Shown here piece after piece: positions 32,326 to 42,437 of a DNA stretch of 64,000 nucleotides (position 1 is the stretch's first letter; each line of letters starts with the position of its first letter). Both the position numbers and the translations under genes were made by a program. Below the pieces are notes generated by a model. The model did no database searches. It had not been told where the DNA came from and saw only the letters and a program-made list of their open reading frames with translations. Origin of the DNA: Xanthostigma xanthostigma (lineage: Eukaryota; Arthropoda; Insecta; Raphidioptera; Raphidiidae); the NCBI GenBank assembly GCA_963575645.1, contig OY754464.1, positions 48,722,192 to 48,786,191 of the forward strand. The letters run 5' to 3'.

Positions 32326-33234
32326 GTTTAACACTTAGGCTACATCCAAAGTGATTTCATTACAGAGGTTGCCTCGTTTCATTGAATAGTAGTGAGAAAA
32401 TGACATCATCCGGCGGACCAGTCAATTTAATGTTAAGCAACGGCTGTTGTTTAGAAACTTTTGCGCATAGCAATAAAACGTGTTTGATATAGTTTTAAAT
32501 CTCTGAAGAGGAAGTTGAATTTTTGAGTTCCATAATTTATTAATATGTACGTTTCTTTTTTGTGATGATAATATAAATCTAATAAAAAAGTGTACTTACT
32601 TCATTTTAATAATTTAGTTTTTTATTTTCTTACGTTTTTTGTGATATTTTAATATTGATAATAATATTAGTACCTATTTATTATGCATGTATTTTGTTAA
32701 AATCTTTGAATAAAACATGTAGGTACACAATGTACCTACCTCTTTTTATTTATTTACGTATTTACATAGACGGATAATATGCATAGCCGATAATTCAGTG
32801 TACACATTTACAAAGTGCCAGTGAAAATAGAAAGGAAATTATTATTAGAAAGGAAATTATTCCTATATAATGAATTGTTGGAAAAATATCCACATGGAAA
32901 TGTTCAAAGATGCCAAAACCAGATCCAAAGAAAAATAGATTTTCGTTAGGGAAAAACAGTCTTATTTTTTCAAGACTCTGATCCCTGACTCTGATCAGGC
33001 TCCTCCTATAAGATATAAAAATGACCACTTTGACTCAAGATCTCTGGAGAAGTGCTTCAAGATAAGTGATTCTAATAATGATTTCCGACGAGTGCCATTC
33101 ATAATAATTAAAATTTGACAATTCCTAAGCGAAAAAAAGCGTAAGTATATGTGTAATATGAACATGAGTACTGTGTGCCCAACCAAAGAATGTCTTTGCA
33201 AAAGGATAAAAAACCTGCCAGAATTCTGAGAAAG
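32326..33234. other. No gene seen
   Basis: AT-rich sequence without coding, RNA or inverted-repeat signals that I could recognise. The short frames at 32795-33395 overlap repeat family B at the right. Confidence 0.5.
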
Positions 33235-33535
33235 CATAGACAAAAATTCCAGCCAATTGGGCGACGAGACCATTCCAACTTCAAAATATTGACAGTTGAT
33301 ATAGTATAATAAAGAAAATCAAATATCTGATATCGCGTGGGGTGACGCGGGTAATGGCTAGTATTCAATATTATATTCGCTATATTCGTTGCCATGGTTA
33401 TCTACATAATATCATGTTCCACGTCATGTAGAAATTAATCAAAGTATGCTTAACAGTTTACTACTGACAGATCTACAAAACAAAAGAACAGCTGATTTTT
33501 TTTATTTTCAAAATATTTCTGAAACTATAAAGTTT
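33235..33535 (-). repeat. Dispersed repeat family B, copy 2
   Basis: Reverse-complement relative of 18095-18382, sharing CCAGCCAATTGGGCGACG, GTGACGCGGGTAATGGCTAG and TTCCACGTCATGTA words. Confidence 0.7.
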
Positions 33536-33634
33536 AAAGTAGACATGTTAACGAAGAAAACCCCATACTACGATTTTTGAAAATCTGAAATTTTTACATT
33601 ACTTTTTTTTAGGGGTAATTTTTCGGTTTTTTGT

Positions 33635-33976
33635 TGTTAGATTTTATTATATTTTTGTGAAAAGAACCGTTGAAGTTTTGATTAAAAAAATAACAATTGT
33701 CGTATACAATATAATGGTTTTATTTGAATATAAAATGAAGAATAAAATATTTGACAATTTAAAAGTTTACAAAAAAAAATTATTTGACTGACTTCAACAA
33801 AGTTTAACAACTGACTTCGATAACATTTAACAACTGACTGACTATTTTATTTGTACCAAAAAAAATGATAATTTAATAATTTTACAACAGGAATGCAGAT
33901 GTTACATAATTAATTAAAAATACAATTTTATTATAAAACACTGCTTACACAGGTTTATTTGCGTTCAGCACCAACA
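33635..33976 (-). repeat. 3' LTR of the copia element
   Basis: 342 bp, identical by eye to 38043-38384. The gag-pol stop codon lies 12 bases inside this LTR. Confidence 0.97.
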
Positions 33977-36900
33977 CTCCTCCTTAAGCAGTTTTTGACG
34001 AAGCTTTTCAAAAGGTCCTTTACTCAAAGCTTTTGTAAAAATGTCCGCGATTTGTTCTTTCGTATTTATGTAGACAAGATGAATTGACTTGCCGACATGT
34101 TGATTTATAAATTTACGGCGTATTTCTATGTGCTTCTTTCCTTTCGTCAACTTCCCTTCTTCTGCATTGTTGAGCATATGTATTGCTGCTTTGTTGTCGA
34201 TCAACAGATCTGTTGGTTCTGTCAGGTTTGCTATACCTAACTCTATGATCATGCGACGAAGCCAGCACACTTCTTGAATTCCGCAAACTGCAGCACGATA
34301 CTCAGCTTCAGCCGACGAAATTGATGTAATTGACTGTTTTTGAGCTATCCAAACAATGGGACCTCCATGATCGATTAAAACTCCACTTGTTGAGATCATG
34401 TCTGATTCTACTCCACCATAGTTTGCGTCCGTATATGCTTTTAGTTTTGTCTTACCGTCAAAAAATATACCGAAAGTTTCGGTTCCCTTCAGATACCGGA
34501 AAACGCGCTCAATCATCTTCCAGTGACTGACATTTGGCCTGCTGACTTGACGACTTAAGAAATTCACTGTAAAGCTTATATCGGGTCTTGATATAGTCGA
34601 CAAATACAATAAACTTCCGACAATTTCACGATAAGGTTTATTTTTCAATTCTTTGTCATTGACTTTCTTCTCTGTTAACATTCCAGGTTCAACGGGTGTC
34701 TTAACCGGATACGCTTCTTCAAAACCAAATCGAGATAGTATTTTTCGAGTATATTTCTCTTGCGTAACAAGTATACCGTTTCTTTTTAGGTGAATTTCCA
34801 TTCCAAGATAAAACAATTTTCCTTGCTTCGAACTTTCAGACGTAATTTCGAATTTTCTTGCCAATCTAGACAGAACTTCTTGAATCTCGTGTTCATTTTG
34901 ACCTATTACGATACCGTCATCTACAAATACCCCCATAATTACAGATTTCACTTCGTTGTAAAAAATGCATGGGTCATCGTCGGTGTTTTCAAACTTCAGA
35001 GTTTTCAAATAGTTTGTAAATTTGTCGTTCCAAGCCTTTGGAGCTTGCTTGAGGCCATATAAACTCTTTTTTAAGAGACAGACTTTTCCAGAATTGTCAT
35101 CGAAACCTTCCGGCTGGAGCATGAAGATTTCTTCAGACAAATCTCCATTTAAAAACGCTGTCTTGATGTCAAACGTATGGATATACAATCTTTCACTTGC
35201 AGCATAACTTAATAGCAACCGAATACTGGCATGTCTGACAACAGGTGCGAACGTTTCGCTATAATCGATTCCGTGTTTCTGATCAAAACCACGAGCAACA
35301 ATACGAGCTTTTAAACGACCATCTGATTTCTCGCGTAAGACCCATTTGCACGTCAGTGGCTTGCGACCTTTTGGTAAATCAACTAATTTCCAAGTTTTCA
35401 TGAAATTTAACGAGTCGATTTCATCCTGCATTGCCTTTTTCCATCTGGGATCTTTTAAAGCATTTTCAACAGATATGTCTTCAACTTCACCAATCAAAAG
35501 GTAGTCATTGTATTTCGGGTGTGCCTTAATGTTTTGACGACTTCGTAGATTATACTTTGACACGCTTCCACTCGCTTCTTGACTCGACTCTGACTCATCA
35601 TCATTTTCACTACTTTTATCGGACTCCTCCTGACCGTTTTCGTCATTTGATTCTGACTCAGACGAACTATCGTTGTTTATCTCAGATTTGTTATCTTCAA
35701 TCAATTTACAATCAATCTCTGTATAACCTATTTCTGGACCAATTTTCTCGTCAAATAAGACGTTGCATGACACTTCAACTCGACGCTGACTTGGGAAATA
35801 AACTCGATAACCATGTTCCTCGATATCATATCCGACAAATATCCCTTGCTTGCTCTTCTTATCAAGTTTCTGACGTTGATGATCTGGTATCATTACGTAA
35901 CATTCGCATCCAAAACTTTTCATGGACTTTAGACTGACTCGACGACCAAACAACAATTCGGCTGGACTCTTTCCGGCAATACTGCTGGTTCCAGTTTGAT
36001 TTATGGTAAAAACTGAGTATTTCAGGGCTTTTGCCCATAAAAATTTTCCAAGATCTTTGGCATAAATTTCGGCTCTAGCAGCTTCAACAATGGTACGCAT
36101 TTCTCTTTCAATTCTTCCGTTTTGTTCTGGCGTGTAAGCAACTGACCTTTCATGAAATATACCGAGACGATCAAAAATATCCCGACTTCTGACATTTTTA
36201 ATTTCCTTGCCGTTATCTGACTTCAAAATTTTTACTCCACGGCCAAACTGATTTTCAACCAGATTTAGAAAAATATTTAACTTGTCGACTGCCTCTGATT
36301 TTTGTTTTAAAAAGTAGACGGTCCGAAAATGACTGAAGTCATCTTTGAACATTAAAAAATATTTTGCACCACCGAGAGACGTAATATTCATTTCTCCAAG
36401 ATCAACATGAATTTTATCGAGAGGAGATTTTGCGACGACATCATCTTTTGTATGAGAAATTCGATGCTGTTTTCCATAAACACAACCTTTGCAGACACAG
36501 TCTTTCCAATCGTCGATGTAGCGGATGTTGTTCTTCTTCAGAATATCTTTTACATATCGAATGTTCTGATGAGCCAATCTCTCATGCCAGAGTTTTAGAG
36601 AACTGACTGCTGATAGACTGTACTGTTCCATTGGACGGAACATCATATAGAACAAACCTCCGAACCTTTCAGCTACCAAGACTGGTACATTATTTTCCAA
36701 AATAACAGACGATTTTGCAGTAGCTTGTTGCGTATAGCCTTTATCAAGTACAGTTGTGACAGAAAATAAATTAAATGTCAGATCTGGTACAAACAAGACA
36801 TTTTTCAATATGATAGGATACCATTTCTTGCTGTCGTAGGCATACAAATGAACATCACCGAATGCGATTCCTTGCAATTTTGTTGAGTCACCGATTTCCA

Positions 36901-37885
36901 CAAGCATAGGTGCATCCAGAGAACGTAAATTTGTCAACCATTTCAAATTTCCAGTCAAATGATGAGTTGCGCCACTATCTTTAATCCACATCTCATGACT
37001 ATCAGACAAACCTTCGAGAACAGCCGACGATAAAGCAACAGAAATAAATGATTTGATTCTGCTCTTTTCATCGCTTTTCTTTTTCGGACATTCATTTGCA
37101 AAGTGTCCCTTTTCTTGACAGTAATTACAGTTATAATTTTTCTTGCAGTACTCAATGTATTCAGCACAGGGTTTGTTGGAACAATCAGACTTTCGATGTC
37201 CTACTTGACCACATTTGTAACATTTCATTCTTGACTGACCTTGCTGATCGGAACTTGACTGACTTGACCTTTGCCCAGACGTTCTTTGATTTTTCGTTTG
37301 CTGATTTTTGTTAAACCTGTTGAATTGAGCCTTTCCGACGAGTGCATTTCTGACAATTGACGATTCACGACTTTGAAGTCTGATTTCTTCTTGTTGAAGA
37401 CGATCACGCAAGTTTGTGAAAGTTTTATTTACTTCACTGACGGATTCCCAAGCTGCATGGAAGTGATCGAACTTTGCTGGCAAGCAATTCAGAATACGTG
37501 ACATTATCCAACTATCTTTTACATCTTCATCATTAGCTCTTAGTTCCTGCGCCAGCCCATCTATCTGAAGACAATTTTCCACAGCTGATTTTGAATCATC
37601 GTACTTATAACCAAAAAATTGCTGCTGCAACATTGCTGTAGATTTTTGACTTTTCTTACCATAAAGAGCTTCGAGTCTTTGAATCATTTGCATCGCAGAC
37701 GTACACGTTGTAATTTTCAAAGCAATATTTTCATCCACATTCAGTCCAATAATAGTTTGAGCTTCGATATCTTTCTTAAGCCAATTTGAATAATCTTCAT
37801 TCGTTTCTAAAGGTGTAGGCGTCACACCAGTAGCTATATCTAATAGACCTTTCATACGAAGTAGCAATTTAGCTTGAACCTCCAT
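33965..37885 (-). CDS. Copia-type Gag-Pol polyprotein
   Basis: A single uninterrupted 1306-codon frame with Ty1/copia order. Gag-like region is residues 1-215. Two zinc knuckles follow (C222-C225-H230-C235 and C253-C256-H261-C266). Protease has DSGA at 303-306. Integrase has H434-H439-C465-C468 and catalytic D495, D557, E593 (35 residues between the last two). An acidic, serine-rich linker spans about 728-772. Reverse transcriptase runs about 830-1075 with D906 and FVDD at 987-990. RNase H is about 1148-1265 with D1153, E1193/E1195 and D1230. All catalytic residues are present, so replication enzymes could be active. The frame ends inside the 3' LTR, as in some relatives. The first ATG is probably not the original start: see the frame-shifted upstream segment. 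No separate gag stop or slippery site is apparent. Confidence 0.97.
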   Translation of the reverse strand: MEVQAKLLLRMKGLLDIATGVTPTPLETNEDYSNWLKKDIEAQTIIGLNVDENIALKITTCTSAMQMIQRLEALYGKKSQKSTAMLQQQFFGYKYDDSKSAVENCLQIDGLAQELRANDEDVKDSWIMSRILNCLPAKFDHFHAAWESVSEVNKTFTNLRDRLQQEEIRLQSRESSIVRNALVGKAQFNRFNKNQQTKNQRTSGQRSSQSSSDQQGQSRMKCYKCGQVGHRKSDCSNKPCAEYIEYCKKNYNCNYCQEKGHFANECPKKKSDEKSRIKSFISVALSSAVLEGLSDSHEMWIKDSGATHHLTGNLKWLTNLRSLDAPMLVEIGDSTKLQGIAFGDVHLYAYDSKKWYPIILKNVLFVPDLTFNLFSVTTVLDKGYTQQATAKSSVILENNVPVLVAERFGGLFYMMFRPMEQYSLSAVSSLKLWHERLAHQNIRYVKDILKKNNIRYIDDWKDCVCKGCVYGKQHRISHTKDDVVAKSPLDKIHVDLGEMNITSLGGAKYFLMFKDDFSHFRTVYFLKQKSEAVDKLNIFLNLVENQFGRGVKILKSDNGKEIKNVRSRDIFDRLGIFHERSVAYTPEQNGRIEREMRTIVEAARAEIYAKDLGKFLWAKALKYSVFTINQTGTSSIAGKSPAELLFGRRVSLKSMKSFGCECYVMIPDHQRQKLDKKSKQGIFVGYDIEEHGYRVYFPSQRRVEVSCNVLFDEKIGPEIGYTEIDCKLIEDNKSEINNDSSSESESNDENGQEESDKSSENDDESESSQEASGSVSKYNLRSRQNIKAHPKYNDYLLIGEVEDISVENALKDPRWKKAMQDEIDSLNFMKTWKLVDLPKGRKPLTCKWVLREKSDGRLKARIVARGFDQKHGIDYSETFAPVVRHASIRLLLSYAASERLYIHTFDIKTAFLNGDLSEEIFMLQPEGFDDNSGKVCLLKKSLYGLKQAPKAWNDKFTNYLKTLKFENTDDDPCIFYNEVKSVIMGVFVDDGIVIGQNEHEIQEVLSRLARKFEITSESSKQGKLFYLGMEIHLKRNGILVTQEKYTRKILSRFGFEEAYPVKTPVEPGMLTEKKVNDKELKNKPYREIVGSLLYLSTISRPDISFTVNFLSRQVSRPNVSHWKMIERVFRYLKGTETFGIFFDGKTKLKAYTDANYGGVESDMISTSGVLIDHGGPIVWIAQKQSITSISSAEAEYRAAVCGIQEVCWLRRMIIELGIANLTEPTDLLIDNKAAIHMLNNAEEGKLTKGKKHIEIRRKFINQHVGKSIHLVYINTKEQIADIFTKALSKGPFEKLRQKLLKEECWC
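33977..33985 (-). other. Polypurine tract of the copia element
   Basis: Minus strand AAGGAGGAG directly precedes the 3' LTR, where plus-strand DNA synthesis would be primed. It overlaps the end of pol. Confidence 0.8.
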
Positions 37886-37956
37886 GATACGTAATTTGAT
37901 TTTCCATGACCTTCCATAGACTCAATCAATTTTTCTAAATTCAATTTAGTATCCAT
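37882..37956 (-). pseudogene. Out-of-frame Gag N-terminal segment of the copia element
   Basis: From an ATG at 37956 the minus strand encodes 25 codons including NLEKLIESMEGHGKSNYVSW. This has the conserved opening of copia Gag (an N-L..L.G..Y..W pattern). It is in a different frame from the 1306-codon frame, whose ATG overlaps the final TGG codon. After the W, copia Gag normally continues with a basic stretch and paired leucines, which here is found in the other frame (VQAKLLLRMKGLL). A single-base loss at this junction is the simplest explanation. Confidence 0.7.
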
Positions 37957-38028
37957 TTCTTAATTTTGTGTTTAAATTTAAAGTACTCACTCAGACTGGT
38001 TTGATTATATACGACAGGTTCTTTTCTA

Positions 38029-38042
38029 CTGGGCCCATAACC
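38029..38042 (-). other. Primer-binding site: half initiator tRNA-Met
   Basis: Immediately after the 5' LTR the minus strand reads GGTTATGGGCCCAG. This is complementary to the anticodon-stem segment CTGGGCCCATAACC of initiator tRNA-Met, the cleaved-tRNA primer known for Drosophila copia. Confidence 0.9.
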
Positions 38043-38384
38043 TGTTAGATTTTATTATATTTTTGTGAAAAGAACCGTTGAAGTTTTGATTAAAAAAATA
38101 ACAATTGTCGTATACAATATAATGGTTTTATTTGAATATAAAATGAAGAATAAAATATTTGACAATTTAAAAGTTTACAAAAAAAAATTATTTGACTGAC
38201 TTCAACAAAGTTTAACAACTGACTTCGATAACATTTAACAACTGACTGACTATTTTATTTGTACCAAAAAAAATGATAATTTAATAATTTTACAACAGGA
38301 ATGCAGATGTTACATAATTAATTAAAAATACAATTTTATTATAAAACACTGCTTACACAGGTTTATTTGCGTTCAGCACCAACA
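38043..38384 (-). repeat. 5' LTR of the copia element
   Basis: Identical partner of 33635-33976; on the element's strand it begins TGTTGGTGCTGAACG and ends CTAACA. Promoter elements were not resolved. Confidence 0.97.
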
Positions 38385-38389
38385 TTTGT

Positions 38390-38855
38390 TAATATTGCAT
38401 TGGCAAATTAATTTTTTTATTCGAAAAAATTACAGCTTATTAAGGACATAGAAAGGTAAGTCTCCTGAAAATTTCATGAAAAAAAAATCATTTTGGAGGA
38501 GAAAAAAATTAAAAACGAAAAACACGGTTTTTTCGATTTTTCTCTGAATCTTTAAGGTTATGTGAAAAAATTATATTTATAAAAGTTGTAGATCCTTTTA
38601 ATACCTACAACATTGCGATGCAATATTTTTCGATTGGAGGTCAACTTTCGACGGAAATAACGAAAAACCGCGTTTGACCCCTAAAACGCGCCCCCCACTT
38701 CCCTCCGGCCTTTTACGCATTTGAATGTTTGATTTCTGTATTTCTGACGGCAGTTTCTTCCCTTCCTCATCATTCGTTTTCTGTTATTAATTTTGTCCTT
38801 GTCAAAAGCTAACTGCACTGGCCTATCGGTTAAAGGTGCATCAATGATTCAACAC
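38390..38855. other. Dispersed-repeat-like sequence, no gene seen
   Basis: Contains TTTTTCGATTTTTCTC, GTTGTAGATCCTTTTAATACC and CCCCTAAAACGCGCCCCCC, phrases typical of old arthropod interspersed repeats. It continues the sequence interrupted by the copia insertion. Confidence 0.4.
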
Positions 38856-39339
38856 TAGAGATGCCACGAATATTCGGCTACTATTCGGTATTCGGCCTAT
38901 TCGGCTACTTTTTTAATATTCGGTATTCGGCCGAAGGTTGCGTACTATTCGGTCGAATACCGAATATAAAATCATGGGGAAAAACGCACATATTACTCAA
39001 AAATATGCGATTTTTTTCTTAAATAGTATTATTTTGTAAAGCTTTTGGTGAACAAACAGAGATATTTTTTAGTAATAAGGACTATTAATAACACAATTTG
39101 ATGTAACAATGAACAAATAATGCGTGTCGTGACACGGTCTAGTTGCGCAAATGAAACAAATACGCCCGCGGCGTTGCTACCGCACGCTCCGTAATGGGAC
39201 AAGTCGTAACCTGTCACCCGCGAAATGTACACATAATTTGCCGAACATTCGGCCGCCGAATATTCGGTGCTTCGGCCGAGAACATGGCCGAATATTTGGT
39301 ATTCGGTATTCGGCAAAATCACTATTCGTGGCATCACTA
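38856..39339. mobile_element. hAT-like MITE with TATTCGG-rich arms
   Basis: Ends TAGAGATGCCACGAATA and TATTCGTGGCATCACTA are inverted repeats with hAT-type TAGNGATG tips. The 8-bp flanks TTCAACAC (38848-38855) and GTCAACAC (39340-39347) match at 7 of 8 positions. Both arms contain many TATTCGG(T/C) words, and the arms pair over long stretches. Frames inside have no domain. Confidence 0.85.
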
Positions 39340-40493
39340 GTCAACACCCTACGTTTGCACATCTAGATTTTGCATAAGAAACGTCTCAGATTAACATTCA
39401 AGCATGTCTGGGTAACTGGAATGTCACAATCTAGTTGCGTTTTCTAAAACTTAACACATATTACCTACAAATCGTTCGTTTATTTTCATGCAACTTTCCC
39501 GAAATATGGAGATTTTCTGTTGGTCGGAATGTCGGTAATATTTCACTATAAGTGATTCGTTGCTAAAAAATCGAGTTTAGTGTATGTGTAGCTTTAGATC
39601 AGTCAAGATGTATTTCAGTGCAATACTCAGCATATTGTGAAACCCTCATGTTACTCTAGGGGTGCTAACTTTTAGTGAATCCCGTAGGTACTCATTTCAT
39701 AACTGGTTTTCAAAAACCGGGTTCATTTATATACAGACGACTATACTTGAAGTCTTCATTGATATCAGAAAGTTATTTGAACTTTATAGCACTCACCCAA
39801 TTTAATAGTCCCCAAAAAATGATCAAGCTATAAAAAGTTAAATGTATTTTTTATTTTAAGTAAAATCGATACGTATCGCTCGTAAATATTAAGTCTCCAG
39901 ACTCCATTATAATAGGCTATGATAATGACTTTTTACATGTCTGTAGTCGGGAGTGCTTCGTACTCACTATTTAATTTGTGTGAGTGCTAGAGACTTCGGG
40001 AGTCATCGTAGTCGGTGTCCTTGCATGTTGCAAAGAATATCCTAAAAAGCATTATATGAATCGGTAGGTCATTATATGAATCGTAAGGTCGTGAGACAGG
40101 CGATCTACTCAAAAGTTTTATTAGAGGGATACAAATACATTTTGACTTTTTATTTTTACACCGAGAGATGGTGTTACTTTACCCTTTTTTACATATTATC
40201 AGCATAGTACTGAACCTTATTTACACAAATGGAAATTTTATTTTGCCACGAGAGACGGCACTACTATGCTCAATGTTACATATTATTTTTATCATCATGG
40301 TAGGTACTTAGGTACTTAATAAATGAATATTTCTTTTATATTTTAAATGGAAATTATTATTAAAAAAAAATAAAAGTTTCACTTTAATACACAAATATTA
40401 AATACTGCAAATAAAACAAAAATTAGTGATTTCTCCAAAAAAAATCGAAGCTCGTAATTGCAATAATAAGCTTAAAAAAAGGGGGATAACCTC
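39340..40493. other. No gene seen
   Basis: No inverted repeat, coding or RNA signature recognised beyond short AT-rich runs. Confidence 0.5.
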
Positions 40494-40810
40494 GGAATGA
40501 AACGGGATAAGCTGAATGTTTGTATAAACCTTTATTTTGGCATTCTTAATGTTGTCTCAAAAGTCTCATAACGTCACGTGTGAGCGTCCTTAGATATTTG
40601 TAGAGAATCTTATACTCTATAACTTTTATAGTAAATGAAAATACGATTTGAGGCAAAGGAAGCGAGATATTTCCAATCAACTGATTTTCGCGACCTTTGA
40701 CCTTGAATATCTAAGAACGCTCACAAATGACCTTATGAGACTTTTGAGACAACATTAAGAATGCCAAAATAAAGGTTTATACAAATATTCAACTCATTCC
40801 GTTTCATTCC
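40494..40810. mobile_element. Foldback element with GGAATGAAACGG ends
   Basis: Arms of about 95-100 bases pair (GTATAAACCTTTATTTTGGC and its complement; TGTCTCAAAAGTCTCATAA). Half of the same arm recurs alone at 54016-54107. Confidence 0.85.
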
Positions 40811-41978
40811 GTGGTGAATCCCTAAAGTGACTGAACTATAACTGATATCAAGTTTCAAAGTACAGTAAGAATAAAATTAATAGAACAAAGATTATATTTC
40901 CTTCGTAAATAAGTTTGTTCCCACACTCTTGAAATTTTATATCAGTTACTTTAGTCCCGCATACGAACTTCAAGTTTACATGTACCTAAATGTTTTTTTT
41001 TTTTTTGAAAATATGATAAAGCAGCACCTTTTTAGTCTATAACAATTTTATAAAGTGAAGATAATTAATTGAAATACGGACACTCAGTATATTTATATTC
41101 ACACTGTAAGTGGTTAGTGGCTGCCGACACACTGTAGTGGTGGTTACCTATATATTAATGAAGGTTATCGCAAACGGCGTCCTGTATTTATTTTGTTCCC
41201 TTTTCGCTCTTCGAAGGATAGGACGGGGGCGAAATTTATAAGTACACAATTGTTGCGGTTAGAACCTTTTGATCGCTGTTCAGCAGTTCAGATAACATAG
41301 CATTTATTACGGCCTGATAAATTATGTATGTAACAAAACCTGAGGTGCTTTCAACTGGTTATATATATATGATACATGGAAGAGTGAAAGTAGCATGTGT
41401 CCCACAAAGGGAGTTTGGATTTTATTGAAAAATGAATTGCCTTGCAAAGTGATAGACAAAACAAACACTTTCTTCATATTTTTATAATAGCTACAGATCG
41501 ATACGTATTATATATTGATTTCTTAAATTAGTTGACCGCACTTATTTCATCGGTCGACTGAGGTTGCGATCAAAAATTGTCCAAGTACATTGTACAGTAC
41601 AATGAAATAGAGAAACTATTCTAAACAGAATATTTTTGTTTGCGATGTCTCTTTAAGAGTATTTAATTATTAATTATCACCAATAAGTGGTTGTGTATTT
41701 GGTGCATTAGAAGAAGAAGAAGAAGAAGAAATCTTTATTTACAATAATAATTATTTACAACTATGTACAATCTAATATAGGGGTTTCAGCAAAATTGCTA
41801 TAGCCCAGCTGAAAGAATTAATGATTAATTATTTGTTTTTATCAATTTCGAGTCAATTTTAGATTGGGAAAAAAAATTTAAACAAATAACCAACTATGTA
41901 ATAATTTTAGTGAGTGCCATTTACGTTATTTAGGATATTGTAATTATATATATAATATCGTATATATATATATTATAC
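40811..41978. other. No gene seen; GAA microsatellite
   Basis: A run of GAA triplets at 41709-41731 and AT dinucleotide runs before 41978 are the only features. Confidence 0.5.
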
Positions 41979-42437
41979 TTAACCACTTAATGCTTTTGAA
42001 CGAACACTGCTCGCGCGCGGCGCGTGTATCGCAACGCGACAACCCGAGCAGTGCTCGCCAGTTTCGACTTGTTAGAGTTTTATGCGATAAACAAACGAAC
42101 GGTGCTCGCCAGTTGCTACTTGACGGGCTAGAGACACTACGCATATTGTTTCCTCTGTTTTACCTTATTGAAAAACATTATAAAATATTTTGTAAGTATT
42201 ATATTTCCAAAATTAATAAAAAAAAATGCATTTTTACGAACTTATAGTGATTTATATCTATTTTTATTCATTTTTACTATGTTTTGTTTCTACATTTTTA
42301 TCACTTTTGTGTTTTATTTCGAACTTTTTTTGAGCTACACAGTTTTTAAATCATGTAAACTGTATAAATAAAAAATAAAATAACCTGCAGTTTTTATTTC
42401 AATTTTTGATAAAAAAACCCGAGCATTAAGTGGTTAA
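41979..42437. mobile_element. piggyBac-like TTAA-flanked MITE
   Basis: TTAA (41979-41982) then CCACTTAATGCT, and AGCATTAAGTGG then TTAA (42434-42437): a 12-bp TIR starting CC next to an exact TTAA duplication, as in piggyBac-like elements. The left third is strikingly CG-rich (CTCGCGCGCGGCGCGTG) and holds two related GTGCTCGCCAGTT phrases. No transposase. Confidence 0.8.

Larger units (their letters stand above)
33635..38384 (-). mobile_element. Recently inserted Ty1/copia LTR retrotransposon
   Basis: The element is 4750 bp, flanked by the 5-bp duplication TTTGT (33630-33634, 38385-38389). Its 342-bp LTRs (TG...CA) look identical, so insertion is recent. On the minus strand, order is LTR, initiator-tRNA-Met half primer site, an 86-base leader, one long gag-pol frame, polypurine tract, LTR. 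It is the only near-complete autonomous element in the window; a probable frameshift near the start of Gag is the one defect seen. Confidence 0.98.

Noticed and set aside
34330..37407. Short plus- and minus-strand frames within the copia element
   Set aside because: Shadows of the 1306-codon gag-pol frame.
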